Origin: Methylobacterium terricola
GTDB lineage: Bacteria > Pseudomonadota > Alphaproteobacteria > Rhizobiales > Beijerinckiaceae
NCBI RefSeq assembly: GCF_006151805.1
Contig: NZ_VDDA01000006.1
Span: 124,001 to 188,000 of the forward strand
Direction of reading: 5' to 3'
DNA length: 64,000 nt
The notes below the pieces were generated by a model. That model made no database searches, was not told where the DNA came from, and saw nothing but the letters and a program-made list of their open reading frames with translations. A program made the position numbers and the translations under genes. Shown piece after piece: positions 24,929 through 34,200 of the stretch (positions are counted from its first letter, which is position 1; each line of letters opens with the position of its first letter).

Positions 24929-25240
24929 TCAGGCCGCCAGCAGCTCGCCGCCCTTCTCGGCGATGACCTGCCGCACCTTGCCCGAGAACACGCCGAGCAG
25001 CATCGGCAGCTGGACCTCGACGCGGGCGGTCGTGTCCTCGACCGCGATGGTGCCGCTGACCGTCTGGCCCATGGCGCCGACCACGAAGGCGAGGGTATCG
25101 CCGGTCCAGACCGGGTCCTGCATCGTGAGGCCGGCTTTCTGCACCAGGTCCCGGCCCTGGCCGAGGCGGGACTCGATGCGCCGGCGCGCCTCGGCCCGGC
25201 CGAGCTGATGGGGGATCTCGACGACCAGGGGGTTTGCCAT
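24929..25240 (-). CDS. Polyhydroxyalkanoic acid system family protein
   Basis: This 103-residue protein starts at ATG 25238-25240. The N-terminus ANPLVVEIPHQLGRAEARRR, with the H-x-L-x-x-x-E-A-x-x-R pattern, is the hallmark of the PHA granule-region family. The rest forms an SRPBCC-like small fold (WTGDTLAFVVGAMGQTVSGT, VQLPMLLGVFSGKVRQVI). Family members are associated with polyhydroxyalkanoate granules; their exact role is unclear. No other PHA gene is in the window. Confidence 0.85.
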   Translation of the reverse strand: MANPLVVEIPHQLGRAEARRRIESRLGQGRDLVQKAGLTMQDPVWTGDTLAFVVGAMGQTVSGTIAVEDTTARVEVQLPMLLGVFSGKVRQVIAEKGGELLAA

Positions 25241-25499
25241 CACCGTCTCCGCGGCCCGCCGCGCCCCCTCCGGGCCGGCTCCAGGCACGATGCTCCGGCC
25301 CTGCCGAATCATCCGCGATTGAATGCCACCATGACGCATGGGAATTCAATCGGCGGCGGGTGCGGAGAGTGACGGATCGGCGCCGGCGATCGTCGCCGGC
25401 CCGACCGTGGCATCCCTGCGCTGTCCAAGCCGCCCGGCTTGGCGTAGAGCGGGCGTCGCGCGGGGCGGCGGGCCCCGCGAGCGGAGGCCGGTCTTCAGC

Positions 25500-25670
25500 G
25501 TGATCGAGCGGGGAATCCTCGGCGCCGTCGCCGTGTGCATCGCGGCCACGGCCGCCCTGTGGTGGCTGGCGATGCCGGACGAGCCGGTGCGGGCGTTGCA
25601 GGACGGCCTGGGCGCGGCGGCGCTCGCCACCATCATCGCGGGCGCGGCCGTCCGGCGCTCGGCCGGGTGA
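25500..25670 (+). CDS. Possible small membrane protein
   Basis: A frame from GTG 25500 encodes about 56 residues with two hydrophobic segments (GILGAVAVCIAATAALWWLA and LGAAALATIIAGAAV). The frame is open upstream without homology. The ribosome site is weak. The composition suggests a genuine two-helix membrane protein, but support is limited. Confidence 0.4.
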   Translation: MIERGILGAVAVCIAATAALWWLAMPDEPVRALQDGLGAAALATIIAGAAVRRSAG

Positions 25671-25681
25671 GAGGCGGGCCG

Positions 25682-25798
25682 GTGTCACCGGTCGCCCGAT
25701 CCCTCGTCCTGCGCCTGGTGGTCCTGCGCCTGGTGCGCTGGCTCGTCGCCGGCCTCGTCGGGTTCGCGGTGCTCTGGATCGCCTTCCACCTGCGCTGA
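25682..25798 (+). CDS. Possible 38-residue membrane peptide
   Basis: GTG 25682 opens a short frame reading VARSLVLRLVVLRLVRWLVA then GLVGFAVLWIAFHLR, a basic hydrophobic helix pair. It starts 11 bases after the preceding small membrane ORF and would be cotranscribed with it. It contains a 12-base repeat (GTCCTGCGCCTG) twice. Confidence 0.28.
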   Translation: MSPVARSLVLRLVVLRLVRWLVAGLVGFAVLWIAFHLR

Positions 25799-25806
25799 GG
25801 CGCGGG

Positions 25807-27078
25807 TCAGGCCGGCAGCGGCAGGACCGGTGCCCGGCGGCGGACCGCCCGGCGCCGGCGCAACACCGCGCAGGCGCCGCCGAGGACGAACCACATGTAC
25901 CACGTCGGCACCAGATAGTAGAGCATGTTGTCCGAATAGGCCATCGAAAGGTAGCCGGCGATCATCGCCAGCAGCATCCAGGCCCAGCGTTCGCCGTGCA
26001 GGATCAGCCGCAGCGTCGCGGCGACGATCCGCGCATAGAGCCAGAGATAGGCGGCGAGGCCGATCACCCCGGTCTCGAACAGGAACTGCACGTAGACGCT
26101 GTGCGAATCGATGGTGTCGTTGTCGAGCGGCAGCGGGAAGAACTGCGCGACGTAGTGGCCGAAGCTCGACAGGCCCCAGCCGAAGAGCGGCCGCTCCCAG
26201 AACCAGGTCATGGCGCCCTGCCACAGCAGCACCCGGAAGGCGTAGGAGTTCAGCTTCTCGTAGGCGTCGGCGGTGTTGCCCTGCTGCAGGTCGGCGAGGC
26301 GCTCGGCGAGTTCCGGCACCGCCAGCAGGGCCACCGGCAGGCCCAGGAAGTAGAGCAGGGTGCGCCGGTCGAAGAGGAGCCCGTGGGTCAGAAGGATCAG
26401 GCCGGCGCCGGCCCAGGCGCTGCGGGTCTTGGTGAGCAGAAGCAGCCCGAGCAGGATGGGCACGTAGAGCACCAGCGCCCGGCGCAGCCGCGGGCTCAAG
26501 CGGAAGGCGGGACCGGCCGTCAGCGTCAGGACGACGGCCAGGATCGTCATCAGGTAGAAGGCGTAGATGTTGGGGTGCGGAAAGCTGCTGAAGACCCGGG
26601 TGCCGTCCTCGAACATCGCCCAGCCCATGGCGAGCTGCAGGCCGGCATAGAGCGTCGGGGCGATCGACCCGGCGACGATGAGCAGCAGGAAGCGGCGCAG
26701 GTCGGCGAGGTCGCGCACCATGTAGACCGCGAGCAGGCAGAAGGCGGCATGCGTCGCCAGCAGCATCAGCAGCCGCACAGCCGCACCGGGATCGGGTGCG
26801 AAGCGCGTCGAGACGAAGCAGACCACGAGGAGCGGCAGCCACAGGACCAGGGCCGGGCCCGGGCTCACCCGCGGCCGGGTCGCCACGCAGCCCGCCGCCA
26901 CCACCAGCACCGCCAGGTTGACCGCGGCGCCGACGCCCATCTCGTCGAGGCCGCCGAGCTTCGTCAGGGTGAAGACCGGATCGAGGGAGGCCCGGGTCAG
27001 GAGCACCCCCTCGACGAAGCGCCGCGGCCCGACGAACCAGGCGAGGAGAATCAGCAGGGCCCCGGCGGCGATCAGCAT
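25807..27078 (-). CDS. O-antigen ligase/polymerase-like membrane protein (Wzy_C)
   Basis: This 423-residue protein has ten or more hydrophobic helices. Near residues 290-345 lies the Wzy_C-type periplasmic loop: WERPLFGWGLSSFGHYVAQF, then DSHSVYVQFLFETGVIGLAAY, matching the H-x-x-x-x-x-x-x-E-x-G-x-x-G pattern of O-antigen ligases and exopolysaccharide polymerases. It probably transfers or polymerises a lipid-linked glycan on the periplasmic face. No glycosyltransferase cluster is adjacent, so the substrate is unknown. ATG 27076-27078 was taken as the start. Confidence 0.85.
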   Translation of the reverse strand: MLIAAGALLILLAWFVGPRRFVEGVLLTRASLDPVFTLTKLGGLDEMGVGAAVNLAVLVVAAGCVATRPRVSPGPALVLWLPLLVVCFVSTRFAPDPGAAVRLLMLLATHAAFCLLAVYMVRDLADLRRFLLLIVAGSIAPTLYAGLQLAMGWAMFEDGTRVFSSFPHPNIYAFYLMTILAVVLTLTAGPAFRLSPRLRRALVLYVPILLGLLLLTKTRSAWAGAGLILLTHGLLFDRRTLLYFLGLPVALLAVPELAERLADLQQGNTADAYEKLNSYAFRVLLWQGAMTWFWERPLFGWGLSSFGHYVAQFFPLPLDNDTIDSHSVYVQFLFETGVIGLAAYLWLYARIVAATLRLILHGERWAWMLLAMIAGYLSMAYSDNMLYYLVPTWYMWFVLGGACAVLRRRRAVRRRAPVLPLPA

Positions 27079-27300
27079 GGGTCGTCACACTCCCGGACCG
27101 GAGCCGGATGCCCCGCTCCTCCGTCGCAGGCACCCTGCTTACCCGTGCCCCGACCGGGGCGGAAAACCGCAAAAGGGAGAGGCCTCACCCGCAAGGCGTA
27201 AGCCGCGCCGGCTCCCGCACCGTCACGTCGCGCTGCGTCAGGTGTCGCCCCGGCGCGGCGGTGCTGCTAAGCTGGCGCCACCCGAGTTCGGACACCACCG

Positions 27301-27711
27301 ATGCGTCTCTCCCTCGCCTCCCTGCTGCTCGTCGGCGCGCTCGCCGCCCCGGCCCTCGCCCAGACGACCGCCCCGGCCCCGAACCCGTTCGGCCCCGGCG
27401 CCGCCAGGCCGAACCAGGCGCCGCCGCCGAACCCGCCGGCGATTCCCGCCAAGCCGGCGGCCCAGCCCGCAGCTCCGGCGGCGCAGGCGAGCCCTTCGCC
27501 GGCCGCCCGCGCCCCAGCCGGCAGCACGGTCTACCCCACCGCCGTCTCGCCGAAATACGCCAAGGAGCCGGCCGGCAACGCCCGCCAGCATACCTGCCTC
27601 GACCAGTACAATGCCAACAAGGCGGCCGGCGGCGCCGGCAACGGCGGCATGAACTGGATCGAGAAGGGCGGCGGCTACTACTCGGAGTGCAACAAGCGGC
27701 TGAAGGGCTGA
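27301..27711 (+). CDS. Secreted Pro/Ala-rich protein with conserved C-terminal Cys domain
   Basis: This 136-residue protein has a Sec signal (LSLASLLLVGALAAPALA), a Pro/Ala linker at 22-75 and a compact C-terminal domain. The domain reads ARQHTCLDQYNANKA...GGMNWIEKGGGYYSECNKRLKG, with two cysteines that could form a disulfide. Similar short secreted proteins occur in Rhizobiales; I know no function. It converges on the ABC permease gene 28 bases away. Confidence 0.75.
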   Translation: MRLSLASLLLVGALAAPALAQTTAPAPNPFGPGAARPNQAPPPNPPAIPAKPAAQPAAPAAQASPSPAARAPAGSTVYPTAVSPKYAKEPAGNARQHTCLDQYNANKAAGGAGNGGMNWIEKGGGYYSECNKRLKG

Positions 27712-27739
27712 GGCGGGCCGGCGCGGGCGCGCCGTCCCT

Positions 27740-28951
27740 TCACCCCCGCGCCGGCCCGGGTGCCGGCCGCGCCGTGAGCGCGACCGCCGTACCGAGCCCC
27801 GCCGCGGCGAGCCCCGCCAGCACCGCCCAGGCCGGCCAGGCCGCGGCCGCGCCCTCCGCCAGGGCCGCCTGATAGGCCTCGATCGCCCAGGCATTGGGGG
27901 TGAGCCAGCCGAGGCTCTGGAGCCAGGGCGGCATCAGGAAGCGCGGCACCATGCTGCCGCCGACCGCCGAGAGCAGCAGCACCCCGAAGGTCGAGACGAG
28001 GTGGGCCTGCTGGCGGGTGCGCGAGGCCGCGCAGGCGGCGAGCCCCAGGCCCGCCGCCATGGCGGCGACCAGCACCCCGGTGACCAGCCAGGACACGGCG
28101 TGCGGCCCGATCGAGACGCCGTAGACCAGCGCCGCCGCCGCGAAGATCAGCGCGCCCTGCGCGGTGCCCTGGAGCACCAGGAACAGGAACTTGCCGAGCA
28201 CCACCACCGGCAGGCCGCCGGGGGCGGCGGCGAGGCGGTCGGCGATGCCGGACTGGCGCTCCTCGACCAGGGACAGGGCGCCCTGCATGGCGGCGAACAT
28301 CAGGAACACCGCGGCGATCGCCCCGGCATAATACGCGACCCGGGCGTTTCCGCCGCCCTGGCCCCCTTGGCCCTCCGCCGTCGAGGTCCGGGCGATCAGG
28401 GCGGCGAAGGAGAACGCCTCGCGCTTCTCGCGGCTCTCGGCGAAGGCCTTGTCCAGGAAGGCGCGCTCGTCCGGGCCGATCTTGCCGGTGCGCTCGACGT
28501 CGGCGACGACCCGCGACAGCACCACGTCGGGCAGGGCCTCGTTGAGCACCCGCTGCACCTGGCCGAGCGCGATCGGGGTGGCGAGCGCCCGGGCCGGGCT
28601 CTCGACGACCAGGATCGGCGCATCCGCCGTGTTGCTTCCCGCCGCGAGGTCGCCGCGCAGCACCAGGGCGACGTCGACCTCGCCCCGGCGCACCGCCGCG
28701 ACGGGATCGCCGTGCAGCGGCGTGGTGCGCAGGGCCGGATCGGCCTGGAGGGCGGCGACGAGGCGCTCGGTGGTGGCGGTGCGGGCCTGGTCGAGGAGCC
28801 CGACCTGGATGCGGATGCGCTCGCCGACGGCGCCGGAGAAGATCGCCGCGAAGACGCAGAAGATCACCGTCGGCAGCACGAAGGCCATCACCAGGGCGGC
28901 CCGGTCGCGCCACAGATTCAGCAGCATCACCCGGAACGACGCGGCGATCAT
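27740..28951 (-). CDS. ABC-2 type exporter permease
   Basis: The product has 403 residues. An N-terminal helix ([20 protein letters not shown]) is followed by an extracytoplasmic region of about 170 residues, then five helices with the ABC-2 pattern ([40 protein letters not shown]). The start ATG 28949-28951 overlaps the ATPase stop (ATGA); an alternative ATG at 28966 lies within the ATPase gene. With the ATPase it forms an exporter. Linkage to crtI and DUF2141 genes suggests an envelope lipid or pigment-related substrate, but this is inference. Confidence 0.9.
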   Translation of the reverse strand: MIAASFRVMLLNLWRDRAALVMAFVLPTVIFCVFAAIFSGAVGERIRIQVGLLDQARTATTERLVAALQADPALRTTPLHGDPVAAVRRGEVDVALVLRGDLAAGSNTADAPILVVESPARALATPIALGQVQRVLNEALPDVVLSRVVADVERTGKIGPDERAFLDKAFAESREKREAFSFAALIARTSTAEGQGGQGGGNARVAYYAGAIAAVFLMFAAMQGALSLVEERQSGIADRLAAAPGGLPVVVLGKFLFLVLQGTAQGALIFAAAALVYGVSIGPHAVSWLVTGVLVAAMAAGLGLAACAASRTRQQAHLVSTFGVLLLSAVGGSMVPRFLMPPWLQSLGWLTPNAWAIEAYQAALAEGAAAAWPAWAVLAGLAAAGLGTAVALTARPAPGPARG

Positions 28952-29931
28952 GTCGGGACCTTGCATGCCGGGGCTCCCGACGGGGCGCGGACGGGAGCGG
29001 GCGCCTCGGTCACGTCGCGATAGAGCCCGTCGAGGCCGGGCTCGCGCACCCGGATCTCCCGCACCGGCACGCCGTGGCGGCGCAGATGCGCGAGGAGCGC
29101 CGCGCCGTCGCGCCCGCCCGCCACGGTGGGGCTCCCGGCCCGCCAGGTGAGGGGCGAGGCCGGGTGGAAGCCGGCCTGGCGCAGGGCCGAGGCCGCCGCC
29201 GGCCCGGCGGCTTCGGACAAAGCCACCTCGTGCTCGGGCGGGCCGGCCCGCAATCCGGCGAGCAGGTCGGCGAGGCGCCCGTCGAGGCGGATGCCGCCGT
29301 CCTGGAGCACCAGGACCCGGTCGGCCAGGCGCTCGGCCTCGGCGAAGTCGTGGGTGGCGATCAGCACGGCCGCCCCGGCCTCGGGCAGGCGCTCGAGCAC
29401 GGCGTGGATCGCCGCCCGGGCCGCCTGGTCGACCCCTTGCGTCGGTTCGTCGAGCAGCACCAGGGCGGGCTCGCCGAGGAGCGAGGCGGCGATGTTGGCC
29501 CGGCGCTGGTAGCCGCCGGAGAGCACGCCGACGAGGCGGCCCGCCACCGCGTCGAGCCCGGCCCGCGCGAGGGCGCGGGCCACCGCCGGCCCCCGCGCCG
29601 CCCGGGGCAGGCCCAGGAGGCGGGCGAAGACCTCGAGGTTCTCCCGCACGGTGAGGCGCGGGTAGAGGGCGATCTCCTGCGGCACCCAGGCGATGGCGCG
29701 CCGGACCGCCGGATCGCGCGCCGGATCGCCCCCCGCCACCCGCACGCCGCCGCGGGACGGGACGAGGCGTCCGGCCAGGAGCCGCATCAGCGAGGTCTTG
29801 CCGGCGCCGTTGGGGCCGAGCAGGGCCACGGCCTCGCCCCGCGCCAAAGCGAGGTCGATCCCGTCGAGGACGGGCTGGTTCCGGTACGAGAAGGCGAGGT
29901 CGCGGACCTCCGCCGCGGGAGCTGGCATCAT
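28948..29931 (-). CDS. ABC transporter ATP-binding protein
   Basis: This 327-residue ATPase has Walker [11 protein letters not shown]-loop [19 protein letters not shown], signature LSGGYQRR, Walker [14 protein letters not shown] and switch His in [12 protein letters not shown]-terminal extension of about 95 residues follows, typical of drug- or lipid-exporting ABC-2 partners. Two adjacent ATGs (29929-29931 and 29926-29928) are possible starts. It overlaps the permease gene and lies 58 bases after the DUF2141 gene. Confidence 0.92.
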   Translation of the reverse strand: MMPAPAAEVRDLAFSYRNQPVLDGIDLALARGEAVALLGPNGAGKTSLMRLLAGRLVPSRGGVRVAGGDPARDPAVRRAIAWVPQEIALYPRLTVRENLEVFARLLGLPRAARGPAVARALARAGLDAVAGRLVGVLSGGYQRRANIAASLLGEPALVLLDEPTQGVDQAARAAIHAVLERLPEAGAAVLIATHDFAEAERLADRVLVLQDGGIRLDGRLADLLAGLRAGPPEHEVALSEAAGPAAASALRQAGFHPASPLTWRAGSPTVAGGRDGAALLAHLRRHGVPVREIRVREPGLDGLYRDVTEAPAPVRAPSGAPACKVPT

Positions 29932-29989
29932 CCCGCCACGAGAGCAGGGCTTTGCGGCTTTCGAAAGGACCGCCACCCGCCGGAACGCG

Positions 29990-30436
29990 CTACCGCGCCG
30001 GCAGGGCGCGGGTGAGCCGGACCCGCAGGGCGGTGCCCGGCTCGGCGAGGCGGATGGCGGCGCCCGCGAAATCCGGCCGGCCGCGGCGGCCGGCGCCGTT
30101 CGAGAAGCCGTAGGGCTCCGTCGGCAGGCCGAGACCCGTGCGGCCGAGGCGGCCGTCGCCGTCGAGATCCTGGAACGCCGCCACCGCGTAGGTGCCCGGC
30201 GGCACCTCGGAGAAGCCGAAGCGCAGGCTTTGGCCCGCGGCCGGGCCGCTCTGGCCGATGCGGCAGGATTCCTCGGCGAGCGACCCGGTGCAGAGCGCGA
30301 CGAAGACCCGGCCGGCCCCCGGCTCGACCCCGTCGACCTCGACCGCGAGGCTCGCCGCGGCGGCCGGACCCGCCAGGGCGGCAAGGGAGGCGGCCAGGGA
30401 GGCGGCCAGGAGGCCGGCGATCCGGGTGCGCCTCAC
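29990..30436 (-). CDS. DUF2141 family secreted protein
   Basis: This 148-residue protein starts at GTG 30434-30436, overlapping the crtI-like stop (GTGA). A Sec signal ends near residue 28 (GPAAAAS). The DUF2141 core is clear: GRVFVALCTGSLAEESC, PPGTYAVAAFQDLDGDGRLGR and TEPYGFSNGAGRRGRPDFAGA. Family members are beta-sandwich envelope proteins of unknown role, often next to carotenoid genes. The overlap implies translational coupling to the desaturase. Confidence 0.9.
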   Translation of the reverse strand: MRRTRIAGLLAASLAASLAALAGPAAAASLAVEVDGVEPGAGRVFVALCTGSLAEESCRIGQSGPAAGQSLRFGFSEVPPGTYAVAAFQDLDGDGRLGRTGLGLPTEPYGFSNGAGRRGRPDFAGAAIRLAEPGTALRVRLTRALPAR

Positions 30437-32004
30437 GAGACCTTCCCGAGGCTCGGCGCCGGGCTGAGCGGCATCCCGAGGGCGGGACTCGGCTGCAGGG
30501 CCAGATCCTCGGCCATCAGCCGCGCGGTGATGCGGGCGCCCTCGTAGATCACCGGCAGGCCGGAGCCCGGATGGGTGCCGCCGCCGACGAGGTAGAGCCC
30601 GGGCCCGAAGCGGTTGTGCGGCCGGAAGTACAGCATCTGCCCGAGATCGTGCGACAGGTTGAAGGTCGCGCCCTCGTGCACCGCGAACTCGTCGCGCCAC
30701 TGGGTCGGGTCGACCACGCGCTCGTAGCGGATGCGCGATTCGAGGTCGGTGAGCCCGAGCTTCTCCAGCCGCTTCAGCACCAGCGCCCGGTAGGACGGCC
30801 CCACCGCCGCCCAGTCGATCCCGGCGCGCAGGTTCGGCACCGGCACCAGCACGTAGAGGCTGGTCTGGCCCGGAGGGGCCATGCCGCCGTCGGTGTAGCC
30901 GGCATGCTGGACGTAGATCGAGGGCTGCATCGGCAGCACCCCGTCGGAGACCTCGCGGATGTTGCGGGCGTAATCCTCCGACAGCAGGATGGTGTGGTGG
31001 CCGAGGCTCTCCGGCATCGTCCCGTCGATGCCGAGATAGAGCATGTAGGTCGAGCAGGAGAGCCGGGCCTTCGCCACCTTGGCGTTCCGCCAGCGCGGCC
31101 GGCGCGCCTCGGGCACGAGTTCGGGCACCACCTTGGCGAAGTCGCCGTTGATGACGACCGCGTCGGCGGCAATGCGCTCGCCGCCGGCCTCGACCCCGAC
31201 GGCCCGCTTGCCCTCGAACAGCACCCGGTCGACCGAGGTGCCGAGCTTGATCTCGACGCCGAGGCGGCGGGCAAGGCCCGCCATCGCCTCCGACACCGCG
31301 CCGCAGCCGCCGACCGGGTGGTACACCCCGTGCTCGTATTCGAGGAAGCTCAGGATGGTGAACAGGCTCGGGCACCGGAACGGCGACATCCCAAGGTACT
31401 TGGTCTGGAACGAGAAGGCGAGACGGACCCGCGGGTCCTTGAAGTAGCGCGTCAGGTCGCGGTCGACGGTGGCGTGCGGGCGCAGGAGCGGCAGGGCCGC
31501 CAGCATCGCCGGCGAGGCGAAGCTGCGGATCGAGTCGCAGGCCTGCTGCAGCACCGGGATGAAGGCCGCGAGCTTGCGGCGGTTGTCGTCCAGGAAGCGG
31601 CGGACGTTCTTCGCGTCGTCCGGCGCGATGCGGGCGATCTCGGCCTCGAGCCGCGCGACGTCCGGCGTCGCCCGGATCTCGCCCCCGCCCTCGAAGACGA
31701 GGTGGTATTGCGGATCGAGCCGCTCGAGGGTGAGGTGGTCCTCCAGCCGCTCGCCGCAGGATTCGAAGATGTCGGCCAGGATGCGCGGATAGAGGAAGAA
31801 GGTCGGCCCGATGTCGAACTTGTAGCCGCCCGGGGCGGTCACCGTCCGGGTGCGCCCGCCGACGCTCTCCTCCTTCTCGATCACCGTCACCTGCACGCCG
31901 TCGCGGGCGAGCATCAACGCCACCGCGAGGCCGCCCGGCCCCGCTCCGACCACCACCGCCCGGCGCCCCGACAGGGTGCGGTACCCATCCCGCGGCTGCA
32001 ACAA
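30433..32004 (-). CDS. crtI: CrtI-family phytoene/diapophytoene desaturase
   Basis: This 523-residue FAD enzyme is expected to desaturate a carotenoid precursor at the membrane. The N-terminal dinucleotide motif is AVVVGAGPGGLAVALMLARD. KEESVGGRTRTV and the C-terminal LYLVGGGTHPGSGLPVIYEG are diagnostic of CrtI/CrtN/CrtD enzymes. No ATG lies near the homology start. TTG 32002-32004 has an excellent site (AGGAGGT, six bases upstream) and is preferred. C30 (squalene-derived) pathways are known in Methylobacterium, so CrtN-like activity is an alternative to phytoene desaturation. Confidence 0.9.
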   Translation of the reverse strand: MLQPRDGYRTLSGRRAVVVGAGPGGLAVALMLARDGVQVTVIEKEESVGGRTRTVTAPGGYKFDIGPTFFLYPRILADIFESCGERLEDHLTLERLDPQYHLVFEGGGEIRATPDVARLEAEIARIAPDDAKNVRRFLDDNRRKLAAFIPVLQQACDSIRSFASPAMLAALPLLRPHATVDRDLTRYFKDPRVRLAFSFQTKYLGMSPFRCPSLFTILSFLEYEHGVYHPVGGCGAVSEAMAGLARRLGVEIKLGTSVDRVLFEGKRAVGVEAGGERIAADAVVINGDFAKVVPELVPEARRPRWRNAKVAKARLSCSTYMLYLGIDGTMPESLGHHTILLSEDYARNIREVSDGVLPMQPSIYVQHAGYTDGGMAPPGQTSLYVLVPVPNLRAGIDWAAVGPSYRALVLKRLEKLGLTDLESRIRYERVVDPTQWRDEFAVHEGATFNLSHDLGQMLYFRPHNRFGPGLYLVGGGTHPGSGLPVIYEGARITARLMAEDLALQPSPALGMPLSPAPSLGKVS

Positions 32005-32302
32005 CGCCCCACCTCCTGCCAGACCCGCCGGTTGCCCGTGCGTACGGCCTAGTTGTGGTGCGCTTCGGTAAGCCGGCAATGGCTGCGCATTGTCGCGGTG
32101 GGGATGGCGGGGTGTTTTCGCTGGGGTGTGGCGGGGTGGTGCGTCGACGAGACCGGCAGCTCGGATCGTCGGGCCGTGCGGTGATTCGAACGTCGGCCGT
32201 CCGCTTCCTAAGACATTCCGCCGAGCTCGTGGGGCGAGCCGCCGGGCTGGGCCGGCCGTCGGCCGCGATGCATGATCGAGCAGCAAGTGTGTAGGATTAA
32301 AT
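32005..32302. other. Divergent intergenic region between crtI and the toxin-antitoxin genes
   Basis: No gene is supported. It carries the crtI ribosome site (32011-32017) and should hold divergent promoters. GC content falls slightly towards 32280-32320. Confidence 0.5.
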
Positions 32303-32318
32303 CGTACTCCGTAGTACG
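32303..32318 (+). promoter_or_regulatory. Candidate toxin-antitoxin operator
   Basis: CGTACT-CCGT-AGTACG is a perfect six-base-arm inverted repeat 22 bases before the antitoxin ATG. Ribbon-helix-helix antitoxins bind short palindromes at this position to autoregulate. Confidence 0.45.
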
Positions 32319-32340
32319 CTCGGCTCGAAGGATGGAAGCC

Positions 32341-32628
32341 ATGCGGACCACCCAAGCCCTCAGCATCACGCTGCCTCATGAGATGGCGCAAATGGTCAAG
32401 GATAAGGTCGCGTCGGGAGAATACGCCACGGAGAGCGAGGTCATCCGTGACGGCCTGCGTGCTCTTCAGGCTCGCGATGCGGCAGTCGAGCGGTGGCTGC
32501 TCGAGGAGGTCGCGCCGGTCTTCGACCGGGTGGCGTCCGGGACGGAGCCGCTGGTGCCCGTCGACGAAGTTCTGGGCGGGGCGGCCCGCCGTTATCGGGC
32601 GCGGAAGGCCGGGATCACGAAAACCTGA
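32341..32628 (+). CDS. ParD/CopG-type antitoxin
   Basis: This 95-residue protein starts at ATG 32341. Residues 5-50 form a ribbon-helix-helix: ALSITLPHEMAQMVKDKVAS, then GEYATESEVIRDGLRALQARD, the ParD family pattern. The C-terminal part (WLLEEVAPVFDRVASGTEPL) would wrap the toxin. Its stop overlaps the toxin ATG by one base (TGATG). It neutralises the ParE-like toxin and probably represses the pair. Confidence 0.92.
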   Translation: MRTTQALSITLPHEMAQMVKDKVASGEYATESEVIRDGLRALQARDAAVERWLLEEVAPVFDRVASGTEPLVPVDEVLGGAARRYRARKAGITKT

Positions 32629-32927
32629 TGCCGCGCCGGGTCCTGTTCTCGATTCAGGCGCAGGCGGATGTCGACGACCTCTACGACTACATCGCCGACA
32701 GCGCGGGACATTCGATCGCGGATGCCTACACGGCGCGACTCGATCGATACGTACGCTCGTTCAGTGACTTTCCCGAGCGGGGCACCCGCCATGATCACGT
32801 CCGGCCCGGCCTGCGCATCACGGGCTTCGAGCGTCGCGTGACGATCGCGTTCACGGTGAGCGAGGATGCGGTCGTCATCCTGCGGTTGCTCTATGCCGGA
32901 CGGTCCCTGGTCTTGCCGCCGGACTAG
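32628..32927 (+). CDS. ParE/RelE-type toxin
   Basis: This 99-residue protein has the RelE/ParE fold pattern: VLFSIQAQADVDDLYDYIAD, FPERGTRHDHVRPGLRITGF and VVILRLLYAGRSL. ParE toxins poison gyrase. The conserved R-G-x-R-x-x-x-x-x-x-L-R segment fits ParE better than ribosome-cleaving RelE, though the target cannot be proven. It is coupled to the antitoxin and ends four bases into the convergent RNA methyltransferase gene. Confidence 0.9.
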   Translation: MPRRVLFSIQAQADVDDLYDYIADSAGHSIADAYTARLDRYVRSFSDFPERGTRHDHVRPGLRITGFERRVTIAFTVSEDAVVILRLLYAGRSLVLPPD

Positions 32928-33742
32928 AGGCGAGCCAGCCGCTCACCCCCGAGCCGGTGCAACGCCACCGCTCCCGCCACCGCGACGTTGAGCGAATCCA
33001 CCCCCGGCGCCATCGGGATCGCCACCCGGCGGGCGCGGGCCATCAGCGCCTCGGGCAGGCCGGGGCCCTCGGTGCCGAGAAGCAGGAGCGCGCGGGGCAG
33101 GGGCGGCAGCCCCGTGATGGCCTCGCCCCGGGGCGAGAGGGCGACCGGCACGAGCGCCTGGCGCTCGCAGAGGTCCAGCAGGCCGTCCCCGGTGGGCAGC
33201 CGGGCGAAGGGCACGGTCAGGCTCGTGCCGGCCGAGACCCGGATCGCCTTGCGGTAGAGCGGATCGCAGGTCTCGGCATCGAGCAGCACCGCGTCGGCCC
33301 CGAAGGCGGCGGCGTTGCGGAACAGCCCGCCGACATTGTCGTGGTTGGCCAGCCCCACCAAGCCGACGAGCAGGGCCGGGCCCGCCGGCACCAGGGCGTC
33401 GGGGGCGGGGTCCGGCCCACGCAGGCCGACCGCCAGCACGCCGCGATGAATCGGAAAGCCCGCCACCGCTCCCATCACCGCCTTGGCGGCGAGGTAGACC
33501 GGGGCGTCGAGACCGGTGAGCGCCGGGGCGAGCCCGGGCAGGCGCTCGGGCGAGAGCAGCACCGACTCGACCCGGAACCGGGCCCGGGGCGACAGCAGCA
33601 CCCGCAAGACCACCTCGCCCTCGGCGATGAACCGGCCCTCGCGTCCGACGAGGTCGCGCTCGCGCATCCGGGTATAGGCGGCAAGACGTGGGTCGTCGGG
33701 ATCCTCGATCGGGATCGGCGTCATCTCGCCCCGACGGGTCAT
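32924..33742 (-). CDS. TrmH/SpoU-family RNA methyltransferase
   Basis: This 272-residue SPOUT enzyme uses SAM to methylate rRNA or tRNA ribose. The three SpoU motifs are present: NHDNVGGLFRNAAAFGADAV (motif 1), LLLGTEGPGLPEAL (motif 2) and IPMAPGVDSLNVAVAGAVAL (motif 3). The N-terminal RNA-binding segment includes EGRFIAEGEVVLRVLL. The exact target is not determinable. Its ATG overlaps the MaoC gene stop (ATGA), so the two are cotranscribed. Confidence 0.92.
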   Translation of the reverse strand: MTRRGEMTPIPIEDPDDPRLAAYTRMRERDLVGREGRFIAEGEVVLRVLLSPRARFRVESVLLSPERLPGLAPALTGLDAPVYLAAKAVMGAVAGFPIHRGVLAVGLRGPDPAPDALVPAGPALLVGLVGLANHDNVGGLFRNAAAFGADAVLLDAETCDPLYRKAIRVSAGTSLTVPFARLPTGDGLLDLCERQALVPVALSPRGEAITGLPPLPRALLLLGTEGPGLPEALMARARRVAIPMAPGVDSLNVAVAGAVALHRLGGERLARL

Positions 33743-34200
33743 GCCTTGCGGGCGGCCAGCGGGTCGGCCTCGGCCCTCGTCGGCACCTTCACCAGGGCCT
33801 CGCCGTCGAGCACCGTCTCGCCGTTGACGGAGCAGGTGCAGCTCAGCCGGGCACGGCGGCGCTCCGGCACCAGCTCGGCCACCTCGACGGTGACGTCGAC
33901 CGTGTCGCCGATGCGCACGGGCGCGCGGAAGTTGAGGCTCTGGCTGATGTAGATCGCGCCCGGCCCGGGCAGGCGGGTGCCGAGCACCGCCGAGATCAGC
34001 CCGGCGGTGTAGAGGCCGTGGGCGATGCGGGTGCCGAACGGCGTGCGGGCGGCGAAGTGCTCGGAGAGGTGGATCGGGTTGCGGTCGCCGGTGATCTCGG
34101 CGAAGCCGACCACGTCGGAGGCCGCGATGGTCTTCGACAGCGTCTCGGACAGGCCGATGCTCAGGTCCTCGAAATACAGCACGCGCAGTTCGGGCATCAT
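33739..34200 (-). CDS. MaoC-like (R)-specific enoyl-CoA hydratase
   Basis: This 153-residue hotdog-fold protein has the hydratase-2 motif at about 35-60: FAEITGDRNPIHLSEHFA then GTRIAHGLYTAGLIS, with catalytic Asp and His. It hydrates trans-2-enoyl-CoA in fatty-acid or PHA-precursor metabolism. Two adjacent ATGs at 34195-34200 are possible. It overlaps the RNA methyltransferase gene by four bases. Confidence 0.9.
   Translation of the reverse strand: MMPELRVLYFEDLSIGLSETLSKTIAASDVVGFAEITGDRNPIHLSEHFAARTPFGTRIAHGLYTAGLISAVLGTRLPGPGAIYISQSLNFRAPVRIGDTVDVTVEVAELVPERRRARLSCTCSVNGETVLDGEALVKVPTRAEADPLAARKA

Noticed and set aside
25685..27172. A 495-residue Arg/Pro-rich minus-strand frame over the O-antigen ligase-like gene
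   Set aside because: It is an out-of-frame shadow on the same strand. The other frame has clear membrane helices and the Wzy_C loop.
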